Below are positions 24,839 through 36,457 of a stretch of DNA of 64,000 bases, in pieces. Numbering within the stretch: the first letter of the stretch is position 1; each line of letters starts with the position of its first letter. Below the pieces are notes generated by a model. That model was not told where the DNA came from and did not search any database. It saw nothing but the letters and a program-made list of their open reading frames with translations. The DNA is from Chionis minor (Eukaryota; Chordata; Aves; Charadriiformes; Chionididae): the NCBI GenBank assembly GCA_013398295.1, contig VZSF01007302.1, positions 611,428 to 675,427 of the forward strand, in the 5' to 3' direction. Made by a program: the position numbers and the translations under genes.

Positions 24839-26350
24839 ATCATAGAATCATAGAATAGTTTGGGTTGGAAGGGACCTTTAAAGGTCATCTAGTCCAACCT
24901 CCCTGCATTAAGCATGTCCAAATAGACCAGGCAGGTCAGAGCCCCTGTCCCTGCTTCCACTGCCTGTGCAGGGTGCCCTGCCCTTTAGTGTGACCAGCAG
25001 GTCTTAACTCAGCCACGTTGGTCTCTTGCCTTTCTTCCTGATGTCTTACACCTGGGGATCAAGAGCTCTTGCACTCTATGGAAAGTGTCCTTAAAGATCT
25101 GCCAGCTCGGTTCTGCTCCCTTGTCCTTGAGGGCAGTTTCCAAGGGGAGCTTACTGACTACCTCCTGGAAGAGCTGGAAGTTTGTTTTCCTAAAATTCAG
25201 GGTCCTGACTTGACTTTTCACCTGACCCATAACCCTCAGGACTGTGAACTCCACCAGTGCATAATCACTTCTGCCCAGGCTGACTCCGATCTTCACATCA
25301 CCAATGAGCTTGCTTGCTTTCGTGGCCAACAGGTGCAGTGCGGCACCCCCTCTGGTGGGGCTGTCTGTTACCTGGCATAAGAAGTTATCCTCCATGCACT
25401 CCAGGAATCTCCTGGACTGTCAACAGCTCAGTGTGCTACTTTTCCAGCAGGTGTCAGGGTGGTTGAATTCCCCCAGCAGGATGAGAGCCTGTGAGCACGA
25501 TGCCTCCAGTAGCTGGAGTAACAAGATTTCGTCAATAGGTTCCCATTCAAGTAGCCTATAGTGGACACCAACCAAGGTTTCCTTTGTTGCCTCAATCTCT
25601 TATTCTTACCCATGAGGTTTCAACCTGCTCATGGCTGTTCTTCAGAGACAGCTCTTCACTCTCTATCCATTGCTTGATGTAGAGCGCAATGCCTCTGTCC
25701 CTCCATCCTCACCTGTCCCTTCTGACCAGCCTGTAGCCATCGATAGCTGCACTCCAGCCATGGGATTTGTCCCACCAAGTTTCAGCAATGGCAGTTAGGT
25801 CACAGCTTTCTAACAACATGGTGGCTTCCAAATCCTCCTGTGTGTTGTCCATGCTGCGTGCATTGGTGTAGAGGCACTTCAGCTCGGCTGTCAGTCATGT
25901 CATCTTCTTTGAGGAACACCCCTTAAGTTGTTTGTGGCATTTCACTGGTGTTTCTTTTACTAAGGGTTCCAAGGCCCTGATCGCTTTTGATCCCCCTTGG
26001 ACTACATGTTGTGGCTTCATTACCATCCACATGGAAGAGCAGCAATGGATAGTAGTCCGAGGGCTGTACCAGGCTAGGAAGTTTCCTGGTGTTGTTCTTA
26101 ACCTGGGCCCCAGGGAAGCAGCAGACCTCCCTAAGAGGAGGATCTCGGCATATTGGACCCCCTGTTCCCCTCATAAGGGAGTTGCCTACAACTATAACCC
26201 ATCTTTTCTTCCTCGTGCAGGTAGTCGTGATACAGGAGGTAGGCCTTTCTGACCTTGGCAGCACCTCTGGTGAAGATGGACCATCATCCACATCATAGTC
26301 CATTGACTGGCCTTCCACATCCAGAGCTTCATACCTGTGGTACAGAGGCA
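24839..26350 (-). mobile_element. CR1 LINE with internal deletion: ORF1 esterase-like and endonuclease parts kept, reverse transcriptase lost
   Basis: The 3' end 'atcatagaatcatagaatag' is at the left. Reading on the minus strand from the right, about 26350-25930 encodes an ORF1-like stretch with VIVVGNSLMRGTG, corresponding to the GDSL/SGNH esterase motif of CR1 ORF1 with D replaced by N, then REVCCFPGAQV and PSDYYPLLLFHV. From about 25890 it enters an ORF2 endonuclease-like region (KCLYTNARSMDN, then AETWWDKSHGWS, GYRLVRRDR and a stop). Bases 25395-25009 encode the end of the endonuclease and the linker (VTDSPTRGGA, MGQVKSQVRTLNFRK). Then, instead of the reverse transcriptase, the sequence joins the 3' UTR near 24990-25010. 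Frameshifts and stops make it dead. A composite of two insertions is the alternative. Confidence 0.85.
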
Positions 26351-28900
26351 ACTGGGAAAGTGATGTGGGCAAGAAGGGGGTTCACATGTTGCCCCGAGTG
26401 TGGACTTGCCTCCATTCACTCCTCTCCTTTAATATAGCAGTAGTAATATACTGGTCATCACCTGTTTATGCTGGAGTGTATATATTTATACATACCTGTT
26501 ACTATACTGGTTATTACAGCTGTACTGTACTTATACAGTTTGGATTACACTTTATATGAAATAAAATTATCCTTGCAGGAAAAAAAAAAAAATCTTTCCT
26601 TGGTTAATATGCAGAAAAAAAAATAAATTCTTTCCTTGGTTTATATGCACTTTCTTCCTTTTTCCCTTCTGCTGCCCATAATCCTGGTTATATTAAGGGG
26701 TCACTATGTCCAGCCAAGCTATATTTCTTTCTCTTGTTTTTTTAGACAGTCAAACTAAATTATCACCAATGTCTTTTCTGGTCCCAAACTAAGAAAATTA
26801 GGTGGCCTGTATCAGTCCTAACCTTGTATTGCTTATTGAGATGAATAATTCAATTTACTTCCACGTGTCTAATATAAATGAGACAGGGGGATGCAGCAAC
26901 AGATTCCATCTAGCTGGTTTGAGCCAGCTGTCGGATTTGGGACCTGCACAGTCCAGGCATACTGGGCAGGATCAAGTGGAAAGTGATGACCCCATTAACA
27001 CTCCCCTGATTAAAATATCCCCATTTACATATGGTTTAGACAATGGAAACAATGCAAATGTTATTTAACAATGGAAATGCAAAGCTTACGTCTGCAGCTA
27101 CAGCTTTGAGCCTTTTTTTTTCTCCTTGGCTTTCAGATGTAGAATATAGTTTTTAGATACACTCTGGGCATTGTCTTTGGATGGTAACCAAGACTGTCAA
27201 GAGACTTTTAGCTGTTCACTTGGAGCAAGTGTTTTCCACTGAGCAGAGAAGCAGGATATTGGAGTCAAGATTATGTCCCCCCATCTCCCAGCATTGAATC
27301 AAATAAAACCTTCTTCCACCCACACATTGCTATCTCAGCTTAACAACAAAAACAACCTGCCAATCTCTCCCCACACAGAAACTTTCAGAGTTTTCATCAA
27401 AAGTAAAGGAAAGGTGCTGCAAAGTTTCTCAAGCACACCAGGCAGAAATTGCCATCATTCCTTTCAAATCATCTGTTGTTACTTTCTTTGAAACCACTGG
27501 ATGAATCAAATCAGGAGCAAGGGAGTGGGGTATTTCCTGAACCAAAATCATGCTACAAATACAGTCAAGAAAGTTTTACTCCCCTCTAGAGGAGCCCTTG
27601 TTGGCCAGAACTCTCAATGTTTGCTGACCAAAAGTTTTGACCTGGAAAATCAGAGAACAAAAGCAAATGGGAGCTTTTAAATGCAGTTGTAGTTATGGGG
27701 GACACTAATCTGGGAAAGGCTACCAACACCAAAAAAAGTAAATTCAAGAAGGAACTACTCTAAGCAGGGACAAGAAAGAGACAGAAAAATAACACAGTGA
27801 GAGTCAATCTTGATAAAACTGAGACAGCTAGGAAAAAGTAAAGCATCCAAAACTTTTGCACTGAAAAGTAACAAGGAAAACTAAAGATGAATAGCCAATG
27901 TCTGATGGAAAGAATACGGCAGAGCAAGAAACTGAATTTAGGTATTCCCAGACCTGGGTTATTACTGTAACCATGGGGCTGTGGTGACTTACTAGAAGCA
28001 ATCTGGAGAAATTAATTAATATTAATAAGGCATGCCTAAGAGTCAATTGTATATCCAAGCTGTAGGCTATGCAGGGCTTTGGGGTATCATGTTGTTTAAT
28101 GATGTGTTAAAAAACACAATCAGGAGCTTATTTTAATCATTCACATTATTTTAAACTTTTTTTTAAACTCAGTATGCCACTCTGTAACCTGCAAATGGGG
28201 ATTCAGTCCATGAATTTGTCTGAACCACAGTACCTTGCAAGTCTTCATTGGCCACATCCATGCTAGTGAACAACAGAGAGGTTAGAGACCATTAGCAGAA
28301 CAAGACATGACCAAAGTCTTAACCACACAGTTAAAACTTTCGTCACCCTTCTGCTTCCCCAGCGGCCTAACCCATACCACCCATTGTGAACCTGTGGTCT
28401 GTGTTACTCACTCAAAGCATACCCAGACTGAAGGTACTGCTCATTCCAGACTGAAAAACAATTAGGGGTTGTGCTGGCAAATTATGGTGTGGACAACTGT
28501 GAGCAGGTTATTGAGTCCCTCTCCTGGCACTCTACACCTTAATGGTGTAGGTGTAACTTATGGGGTACACATTCAGCTGTGCCAAACCGAAAGGCACCAA
28601 CATATACAGAGATAAAGGTAACACTGAAGCAAGGCATCCTAAGCAGCAGTAGTCCTTAAGGGCATGTCTTTTTCTGAACAGACAAGGTATGAGGAGCACG
28701 CTGAGTGAATTCAGGATGTTGGAAGATGCAGAAGTCTGAACACAATTTTTCTCTTATCCATGAGACCCTTACCAAGTTTGGGTTTTTTTCATGGCCATCA
28801 CCACTGCTATGAGACAAAATTAATTACAAGCTGCATAGGATTATTCTTTGAAACTGCTATTCAGCTAATCTTATTTTTCAGGTCTGAGCATTATGCTGTG
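26351..28900. other. Intergenic DNA, no gene recognised
   Basis: AT-rich sequence. It contains an imperfect direct repeat separated by A-runs at 26581-26650 (listed separately) and TA-rich sequence at 26440-26540. No domain-bearing open frame is seen. Confidence 0.55.
26581..26650 (+). repeat. Imperfect direct repeat with A-rich spacers
   Basis: A 21-base unit beginning tctttccttggtt occurs at 26593-26613 and again at 26629-26649 with one mismatch (aatatgca against tatatgca). Each copy is preceded by an A-rich run. It is either a local tandem duplication or a small A-tailed insertion flanked by a target duplication. Confidence 0.75.
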
Positions 28901-29332
28901 CTACAAGATCTTGGAGAACAAGTCTTATGAGGAGCGGCTCAGAGAGCTGGGATTGTTTAGCCTGGAGAACAGAAGGTTGAGGGGAGACCTTATCACTCTC
29001 TACAACCACCTGAAAGGAGGTTGTAGCAAGATGGGGGTCAATCTCTTCTCCCAAGGAACAAGCAACAGGACGAGAGGAAATGGCCGCGGGGTGTGCCAGG
29101 GGAGGTTTAGGTTGGATATTAGGAAAAACTTCCTTACTGAAAGGGTTATCAAGCATTGGAACAGGCTGCCCAGGGAGGTGGTGGAATCGCCATCCCTGGA
29201 GGTATTTAAAAGACGGGCAGACGTGGTGCTGAGGGACATGGGTTAGGAGTGGTTTTGGCATAGGTTTATGGTTGGACTTGATGATCTTGAAGGTCTCTTC
29301 CAACCCAAGTGATTCTATGATTCTGTAATTCT
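28901..29332 (+). mobile_element. CR1 LINE, 3' fragment with an uninterrupted ORF2 C-terminal frame
   Basis: The + strand translation reads [73 protein letters not shown] and ends VVLRDMG-stop. It is followed by about 80 bases of 3' UTR and the terminal 'gattctatgattctgtaatt'. The C-terminal frame of about 110 codons has no stop or frameshift, so this looks like one of the younger copies here. It lacks everything 5' of the ORF2 tail and cannot move itself. Confidence 0.95.
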
Positions 29333-29843
29333 AAGATGGACAAAACAGACCATTTAAGTCCATTTCACTTGTTTCTTCTTTGGGTGGTTTTGATGCTATA
29401 TGAGAGTGTGTATAAATTTCTGTATATATGTTCTTGTTCATGTAAACAGATCCTGGCTGATTTCAACCAAATTTAAAAGATAGGTGGAAAACTCAGGGGT
29501 GGTAAATTTTGAAAACACTTATTAAAAGAGTTGAGTAAAAAAGTCCTCTTAGTGAACTTTGACTACCTTTCTAGACACCACCAAACCTACCCATTGGGGA
29601 AAAAAATGAGAGGGAAAATATACACAAACATGGCCAGTGTAAGCCAGTCTTCATCTATTCCACTGCTCATAGAACAAGTACTTTTTTGCTTTAAATTTAA
29701 GTCTCATTGCATATTTAGCCCTTTGGCATTTCATGCAAATTATCACACAAGAAAGTATATTAATATAAGATTCCCAGCCATGACACAGTTTCTGACATTT
29801 ATATTGAAGTGAAATCTGTGAGGAATACGAAGCCAATTGCTAA

Positions 29844-29902
29844 CTGTGTTATATATGTGAGAAATAAACTGTGTCATATACATGAGAAATAAACAGTGTC
29901 AT
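29844..29902 (+). repeat. 25-base tandem repeat, 2.4 copies
   Basis: Unit 1 is at 29844-29868, unit 2 at 29869-29893 and a 9-base partial third at 29894-29902. Each full unit starts CTGTGT and ends GAGAAATAAA, with three internal differences between the two. Both full units carry an AATAAA-like hexamer, here AAATAAA. Confidence 0.9.
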
Positions 29903-30120
29903 TAGCGTTCAGGGTATTTTAAACCTATTTTTCTGCTATTGACATAATTTTATGGAATTTATTTGTAATTTGCTGACAACTTTCTGTTATTCAAACTTAG
30001 AACACGGAAAACAGCATTTCATTTATCCATCTTGGGCATTTTCTATTAATAGAGCTGCTGAAATGTAAACCTGCACTTAAAAAAACACAGAACTAGGAAA
30101 ATTTATACATTGACATGCAT

Positions 30121-30162
30121 ATAAATATATATATATATCTATATGTCTATATATCTATCTCC
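30121..30162 (+). repeat. (TA)n / (TATC)n microsatellite
   Basis: TA dinucleotides grade into TATCTATATG-type units over about 40 bases. It is likely length-variable. Confidence 0.85.
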
Positions 30163-30339
30163 TTAGGAAGAGAAAATGCAGGATAAATTACCAAGATGGA
30201 GGGGAAACCTTCCTAACAAGACCTATTATACAATAGCTCCCGTGGGGAAGTGACAAGCACATAATTTCTTGAAATAGTGAACATGAGCTTTTTCACAACC
30301 AACAGGTGTGCACTGGAGAGAAAACCTCTACTGGCAAGG

Positions 30340-30392
30340 AACCAGAGCATTTAATAGTCCTTTCCTATCTCTACAGTTTGTGATTCTGTGAA
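30340..30392 (+). mobile_element. Possible ancient CR1 3' terminus
   Basis: The stretch 'tagtcctttcctatctctac' followed by 'agtttgtgattctgtga' lines up base by base, with several mismatches, to a CR1 3' end of the 'gtcctttccaacctctac / attctgtgattctgtga' type. No body is recognisable upstream, so this is a heavily decayed remnant or a chance match. Confidence 0.45.
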
Positions 30393-31710
30393 GATCTCTA
30401 GGGGCTAAATGAGACACAGCGATTCTGATAACGCTTCCCAGCAGTTTGTTATCAGTCACAAGTGAGAAAACAGCTGTGGAGTTACTACAACAGTTCATGT
30501 AATTTCCCAAACCAGGTCCGACGAAGCAACTTGTCACCTTGGTACATGATAGATCCAAGTGCAGAAATGATTAATACCATGTAACATCTGACTATGCTAC
30601 CCATACTGGTCTGCTGTAGAGACATATGCCCTGTCATTAACAGAGACATTATTTGTTGATTCCTTGTTAATTTCATGAGAAAAATTCAGAAAAACAAGGA
30701 AGAAGGCAATCAAAACTGATGAGGCAGGGGAACAACATTTTTCTTTTTTTCCAAGTTTTCTTTCCAGCATACCCCTGTTGACCCATGTATCTCCAGGCCC
30801 GGCTCTGCAACCAGATAGCTGAGGGCAACAGCTTTGCTCAACAAACAAGCTTGTGTACCCACTGCATGTGGGTTTTGCCTATGAATCACTTTCTGATGTT
30901 GTTCCAGTTCTTTTCTGTGCATTTATTAAAAACCATTCCAAGAGTGGGATGGACATCAGACGAAAGATGGCTCAGTTGAAGAAGCTGTAATTTCACATGG
31001 AATTGCCTCAGGACTTATCAGTCTGAGGAAACTGCACAGATGTTGGATTTCTAAGCATTAACTTATCACTGAATAGGCATAATTTATATTTCAGTCTTGG
31101 GATTTCCCTGACAACCTCCTCCAAATCATTTCTAGCTGTTAATGTCCGGTCATACTTAATGATCCTGGCTTCTCTGAAAGTTTTATCCTTAATGTGAAAT
31201 AAATGCCTTCCTGATATTTCACTCTGTGTTGCTAATAGGGTGGTAGCTTTGCATTTGTATTCATATTTGTCTTTTAGTCTTCAGAGGCTAATCAAATCTG
31301 GCCACTGAAGGCCACAAAATGGATCTTGCTGGCTTCACTGAAAGTTAGACCAGTCTACTGGCCAGGTGGGACTGCAATGATGACTGAGGCAGATGTAGAG
31401 GGGGATAAATCTCAAAGGAAAACACTCTACTGGATAACTAAAACCAGATGAATTACTTGAGGGACAAAATACTTTTGCCAGAGGAAGCAGAAAGAAGGGA
31501 AAGTATTGGGGTTCTTGGGACACCATCACAGGCACAGGATCAGCTGCATTAAGCACAGGCCAGAGGAAGGAAAGTTTTTGCTCACTAAAACTTCTTCCAC
31601 TCTATACAACCAAATATCCAGATTGAAATCAGTGCCACAACCTGAATAACCAGCCCTTGTGTACCAGCCACAAGGATTTACTCCAGACACGGAGAGGTCT
31701 GGCACTTCTT

Positions 31711-31786
31711 CACTCAGTCCTTGTAGGAAGTAACGTCCTTGACTTTGGCACTCAGTCCTTGTAGGAAGTAACGTCCTTGACTTTGG
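31711..31786 (+). repeat. Perfect 38-base tandem duplication
   Basis: Bases 31711-31748 (starting cactcagtccttg, ending cttgactttgg) are repeated without a mismatch at 31749-31786. Identity of both copies means a recent duplication, or an assembly artefact at a read join. Confidence 0.95.
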
Positions 31787-31835
31787 TCAGAAATCCTCCA
31801 TAGACTGTACTGATTCCCTCTGCTCCTGTAATGTA

Positions 31836-31975
31836 GAATCATAGAACAGTTTGTGTTGGAAGGGACCTTTAAAGGTCATCTAGTCCAACTGCCCTGCAAA
31901 GAGTATTTTCAACTAGATCAGGTTGCCCAAAGCCTCATCCAACCTGACCTTGAATGTTCCCAGGGATAGCACATC
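31836..31975 (-). mobile_element. CR1 LINE, 3' end fragment
   Basis: It begins 'agaatcatagaacagtttgt' and continues through the 'acctttaaaggtcatctagt' block and 'aactagatcaggttgccc' to 'aatgttcccagggatagcac', the reverse complement of an avian CR1 3' end. About 140 bases are kept. It starts about 50 bases after the 38-base tandem duplication. Confidence 0.93.
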
Positions 31976-33512
31976 TGAGCAAAAAAGGAGAACACTTATT
32001 CAAAAAGCACCTTTGAGCTACAATTCCCTGATGTAACAAATGCTCAATTCAGCAAGACTAGGTCCAATTCAATGCCAGCAGGATAAATGGTCCTCTCTGG
32101 GAGGTTATCATCTTTGCAAAGACTAAATCTATTCCTCAGGATTTGCATTTGCTGGGCTGCAAATCTCTATACTGTAGTCCCTCAGGACCGATTATTATGG
32201 GAAGACGATAATGGTTATGTGATCTGTCTCCTAGACTGTTGCTGTAAAGACAGGCTCCTCCAGAGGCTGTCACCGCTCACCTTTCTCCTTTGAACAGGGA
32301 GAAGTACCTGGAACCTAAACTGCTGGCCTTCGTGACAAACTTTGAAGCTTAAAATTAGGTGACATGAATATTTTGCTCCCCACAGTGTCTCCACTACAAT
32401 CAACTTTCATAAGGTCCATGAAATTTAAGGTCCCCAGCCACAGAGGTGGAAGAGTGTGTTTTTGTGAAGAAAATGGTGATCCAGGTGACACAGCTGTGTG
32501 GAATAGTTGCAACATTGGCAGCACGTTGTAATACTCACAGAAAACAAAAATTTCCAACCCAGACTTTGAGGAGTACAAATTCTTTTCCCCTGTATTATGC
32601 AGGCTACAGAGGGATGCACATTGTTCTATAAATACGATGATAGAAGAGCAAGACACTCAAAGAAGTGTTTTCCCCATGGCAAGACTTGATTCTGCCTTAT
32701 TTGGGTGATTTTTCTGTGCCTGCTTAATGTGACCAAAGCATCTTCAGAACAAAACAATGCAAGGAAACAAGCTGGCCCAGAAGCACAAAGAGTGAGGTGG
32801 AGAAGGAACTCTTGTCTCTAACACAGCAAATATTTTAGAGAACCTAATTTTTCATGCTCACTGTTTCCTTCTCTCATTTTTTAAACTATTTTTTTCCCAC
32901 AGAATAAGCCAGACAGAAAAAACCACCAACAAAAAAAACAACTAACGAATCCCAAACCCCAGAACCTTCTCAAAAGGTCACAACTTTCATACTGCAGGTT
33001 GTGAAGCCATTGCATTCCTTTTCAGGAACAGCAGAACCACATGAGAAACTTTGCGAATACCATGTAAGATAGCAAGGAATGAGTCGTCTTACATAGGACC
33101 ACACGGTCTTATTTAGGTAATACTCAGCCTGGCTAAAATTGTAATATCTGGTACCAGCTATCACTATTAGTAACAAATACTATATAGGCAAGTTACCTTT
33201 TAATCTGCCAGTACCACTGCCAACATTTAATTAATCTGCACCAAGGCCTGGTGCTGCCTCAGTTGGGTAAAAGAATGTTTTGCCATTTATTTAGAGCTAA
33301 AACATAACCCAATTACCATTTTTAGGCACTTGAACACTGTCTGATTTTCCAGATGTACACCGCCATCCATTTCAGCAGCACAGACAGCTAGCGTCTAAAT
33401 AGATTTAGAAGGCAATTTCTGAGCTGATAACATTTTTTTGTAATATCTGTAATGTTTAAATAACTGGCATTCCAATGATCCTTGGTCGTCGCTATTTTTC
33501 TTCATTCTGCAG

Positions 33513-33538
33513 ATGAATATTCATGAATTAATTAATTC
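33513..33538. promoter_or_regulatory. Two abutting perfect palindromes, homeodomain/POU-like
   Basis: ATGAATATTCAT (33513-33524) is a perfect 12-base palindrome resembling a POU-dimer site. It is followed with no gap by GAATTAATTAATTC (33525-33538), a perfect 14-base palindrome with overlapping TAATTA homeodomain cores. Function is inferred from the motifs only. Confidence 0.45.
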
Positions 33539-33572
33539 CCAGGGCACAATGGAGAGATAACTTACACATGTT

Positions 33573-33595
33573 TCACATACAGTTTATGTATGTGA
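33573..33595. other. Perfect inverted repeat (9-base stem, 5-base loop)
   Basis: TCACATACA and TGTATGTGA flank the loop GTTTA. It lies 35 bases after the palindrome pair. Confidence 0.8.
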
Positions 33596-36430
33596 GAAAC
33601 TCCAGGTTTACAACTTTTTCTTCCACTTCTTTTCCAATTCAATCAACCTAGTGGAAGGGGAATTTGTTCCAGAAACCAGTCTGGTATGAAATTTAGTCAA
33701 CCTGTGAATGGAAAACACTGGTATCTATATGAAGTGGTCACATGGTGTGTCCTTATGTGTTGGCCCATATAAAATACATTCCAATATAAAAGACACCACT
33801 ACATGTTAGTGGTTTGTGTACTGATTTGCGATGGAAATGGTCTTTTTTTGTGTGGTATCAGCATCTGTCTCAGCAATCATTAGAAGAGTGAAGTAATTTA
33901 TGCCCACCAGGTCTCAATTTCATACAAATCCTTTCTCGAAATAATTTCTGATTTTACATAATTTCTTTCAACAACAGTAACAACAAAGTAAAGCTATTAT
34001 CTTCTCGGGATTCTCCAGCAATCAGTAATGCAGAAACACAGGAAACAATAACAAAATTGCTTTTAAAAAAAAAGCGCACATACATTTGCAAACTCCCCCC
34101 TTTTGGCCGATGACCACACCCAGCACAACCTGGAGTTCATCCAGTATCTATTTGTTTAAACAACTAAAGAACAATGAAACATTTCTGGACATCGCTGCAA
34201 TTGCCTTCTATCCATCAGCTCTGGCAGCTGCTTGGCAACTCTTTACTTGGCCTCCAAAGTAAACCCACCCTCTGAAGAAAACACTGCAAACCTCTACAGC
34301 CAGCCTGCTTGCCTGCAACGTGATTAATTTGGAGTGCCTTGAAACCAAAGCCAGTGTGCTGATAACATGAAGCAAACAGAGGGAGCAGTTTGTTGAGCAG
34401 CTCGGAACAAACTGTTCCTGCTTTGTAAGCCAGGCTGATACTCTCACCACGCATTAAGTTTTCTAAGGGATGGAAAATGAGCACCCCAGGCAGGTTTGAA
34501 AGGCTTGAGAGGAGATCTTCCTTGTTATCCACCTCCTCATCCCTGATTGGGGAGACACCCTTTGATAAACACACATTGAAGATCTTCACGTTGCTCAAGC
34601 CTGAGATCAATCTCTCTGCTGAAATTCAGGGACTTACCTCTCTGAGACATCCCTGAAAATTCCTTCCATTATTCTATTGATAAAGCAGGAATATTTCATA
34701 TAATAACATATACCGATAAGAGACGAAGGCTGAGATGAAGAGGTCTCTTATGAAATACAGTTAAGAAACACTTGGGTTATCTCAACCAGATGTTATTAAA
34801 CTCACCACAGGAATTACTAGTTTAGATATGCTGGCCTGTGTTAGGAAGCACTCAAGCCACATGATTAACAGTCTCTTTTAACTTTAAAATCCACATATTC
34901 TCGCAGCTATTGAACTTGCTGACTCCTTCTCTGAAATTCCTGTGACAAAATTCCTTTTATACCATCTTTTCAGAAAAGTGTTTGTAAAGAAAAGCTAAAA
35001 AGCATCAAGAGAACAAAAGATTCCCTGTTTCTTTAAGAATTTTCAAGTCAATATTACAATCTGGAGGGATCTGCCTCAGGATTTATGAGCTATATGAATA
35101 GGCAGCCTACTTACCTACTACGTATGCTTTTATCTGATGCTCATCCCATAGTTTCTGGACAGGCCCTGTTGTAGCCAAGGAAAACTTAATTAATCTTGAC
35201 TTAAGTCAAGGTAAACAATTTAAAATGTTTTAAAGTGCTCTCTGGGGCTGAAAAAAAAGCAAACAAGTTTCACTAATGGAATATATTATTTCATTCCACA
35301 AGCTATTGCTGAGGTTTCTTCAATTTGGTTGAACATCTGTGATGATTTTCCAAAAAGAAAGCAATAAATATTGTTTGTAGCTAGAGGGCTTTATTTCATG
35401 TCCCATCTGATTTTTCCTGACGGTTCTCAAGATGCTCCTAGGAATGCCCTGGTCTTTTTCCTTTTTTTTCTTCCCCCCTTCCTTCATGCATAGCAAAGCA
35501 TCCTGAGGAATCATGACAGACAGGGAATGGAGGTGTCACCTACTCGTTCACTTTAACAAAGACAGCGTGCTCACAGCATGTTATGCATACCATGAGAGGC
35601 ATGCATGGGGATGGTATATCTGGCATCCCTCTAAAATGCTGAGTTCCTCTTGCCTAAGTGTTTTTGGAAGGAGACCAAGATGATGTATATTTGCAACCAG
35701 CTTCCAACATGCACCTGCGCTTACTTAACTTCAAAATGAAGTCTGTGCTGGACATTGCTGGATAAGGTGTTATCCTCCAAAAGCTAGTTAAACTCTTTAT
35801 TCCCCTTAGAAAAACACTGAAATTAAGTTTTTAAAGGCAAGTCCTGAATACATTTCAGAGCATCTAAGTGGGTGGCTTACAGTTCATTGAACTATCACAT
35901 ATTCACTACTCCCATAGCCTGGAAAGATTTCCAAGAGATACAAACTAGTGAGGCAGGACCAAGCAAGAAGGTGTCAGAGAGCTCAACGGGAATGTTTACA
36001 CTGCTGTCAAAACCCAGGCATGACCAAAGGCAAGAGAGCAACCCAAGAAAAGTGCTCATGTTGAGATCAATGAGCTAGGGCCAGAGACCAGCTATGAACA
36101 GCAACTTTGAAATCCTTCAAGGACTTTTGCTAGCATTGGTGATGCCATTGGGAACCCAATCATGGCTCACAACTTCGTCTTTCCCATGTAGCTAACAACA
36201 GCAACCTGTCTGTGTTCTGTCCTGAATGTCAAAAACACAAGGGTCATCACATTAAACTATCCAGTACAGGACCATGACTCTCAGAGAGATCAGGATACAG
36301 CTTTTGAAGGACTTCAAGGAAAAAGCATCACCTACTGGTCTGTCTTGGGCCTTGGCATCCTGAAAGGAAAAGGCTAGGGAAACTGTACCCTAAGGAAAAC
36401 GTGAAAGGGGGAAAAGTTGGGTTTTTATTT

Positions 36431-36457
36431 GTTTCTTTGCTTGTTTGTTTGTTTCCA
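36431..36457 (+). repeat. (GTTT)n-like microsatellite
   Basis: It reads tttctttgcttgtttgtttgtttcc and is short and imperfect. Confidence 0.75.

Larger units (their letters stand above)
29333..31835. other. Intergenic DNA with short tandem repeats
   Basis: No gene recognised. It contains the 25-base tandem repeat at 29844-29902, a TA-rich microsatellite at 30121-30162, a faint old CR1 end at 30340-30392, and a perfect 38-base duplication at 31711-31786, each listed separately. Confidence 0.6.

Noticed and set aside
34215..34610. 131-codon minus-strand open frame with a fairly protein-like beginning
   Set aside because: It starts at a TTG, not ATG, matches no family I know, and shows no intact gene structure. 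Kept only as a weak possibility.
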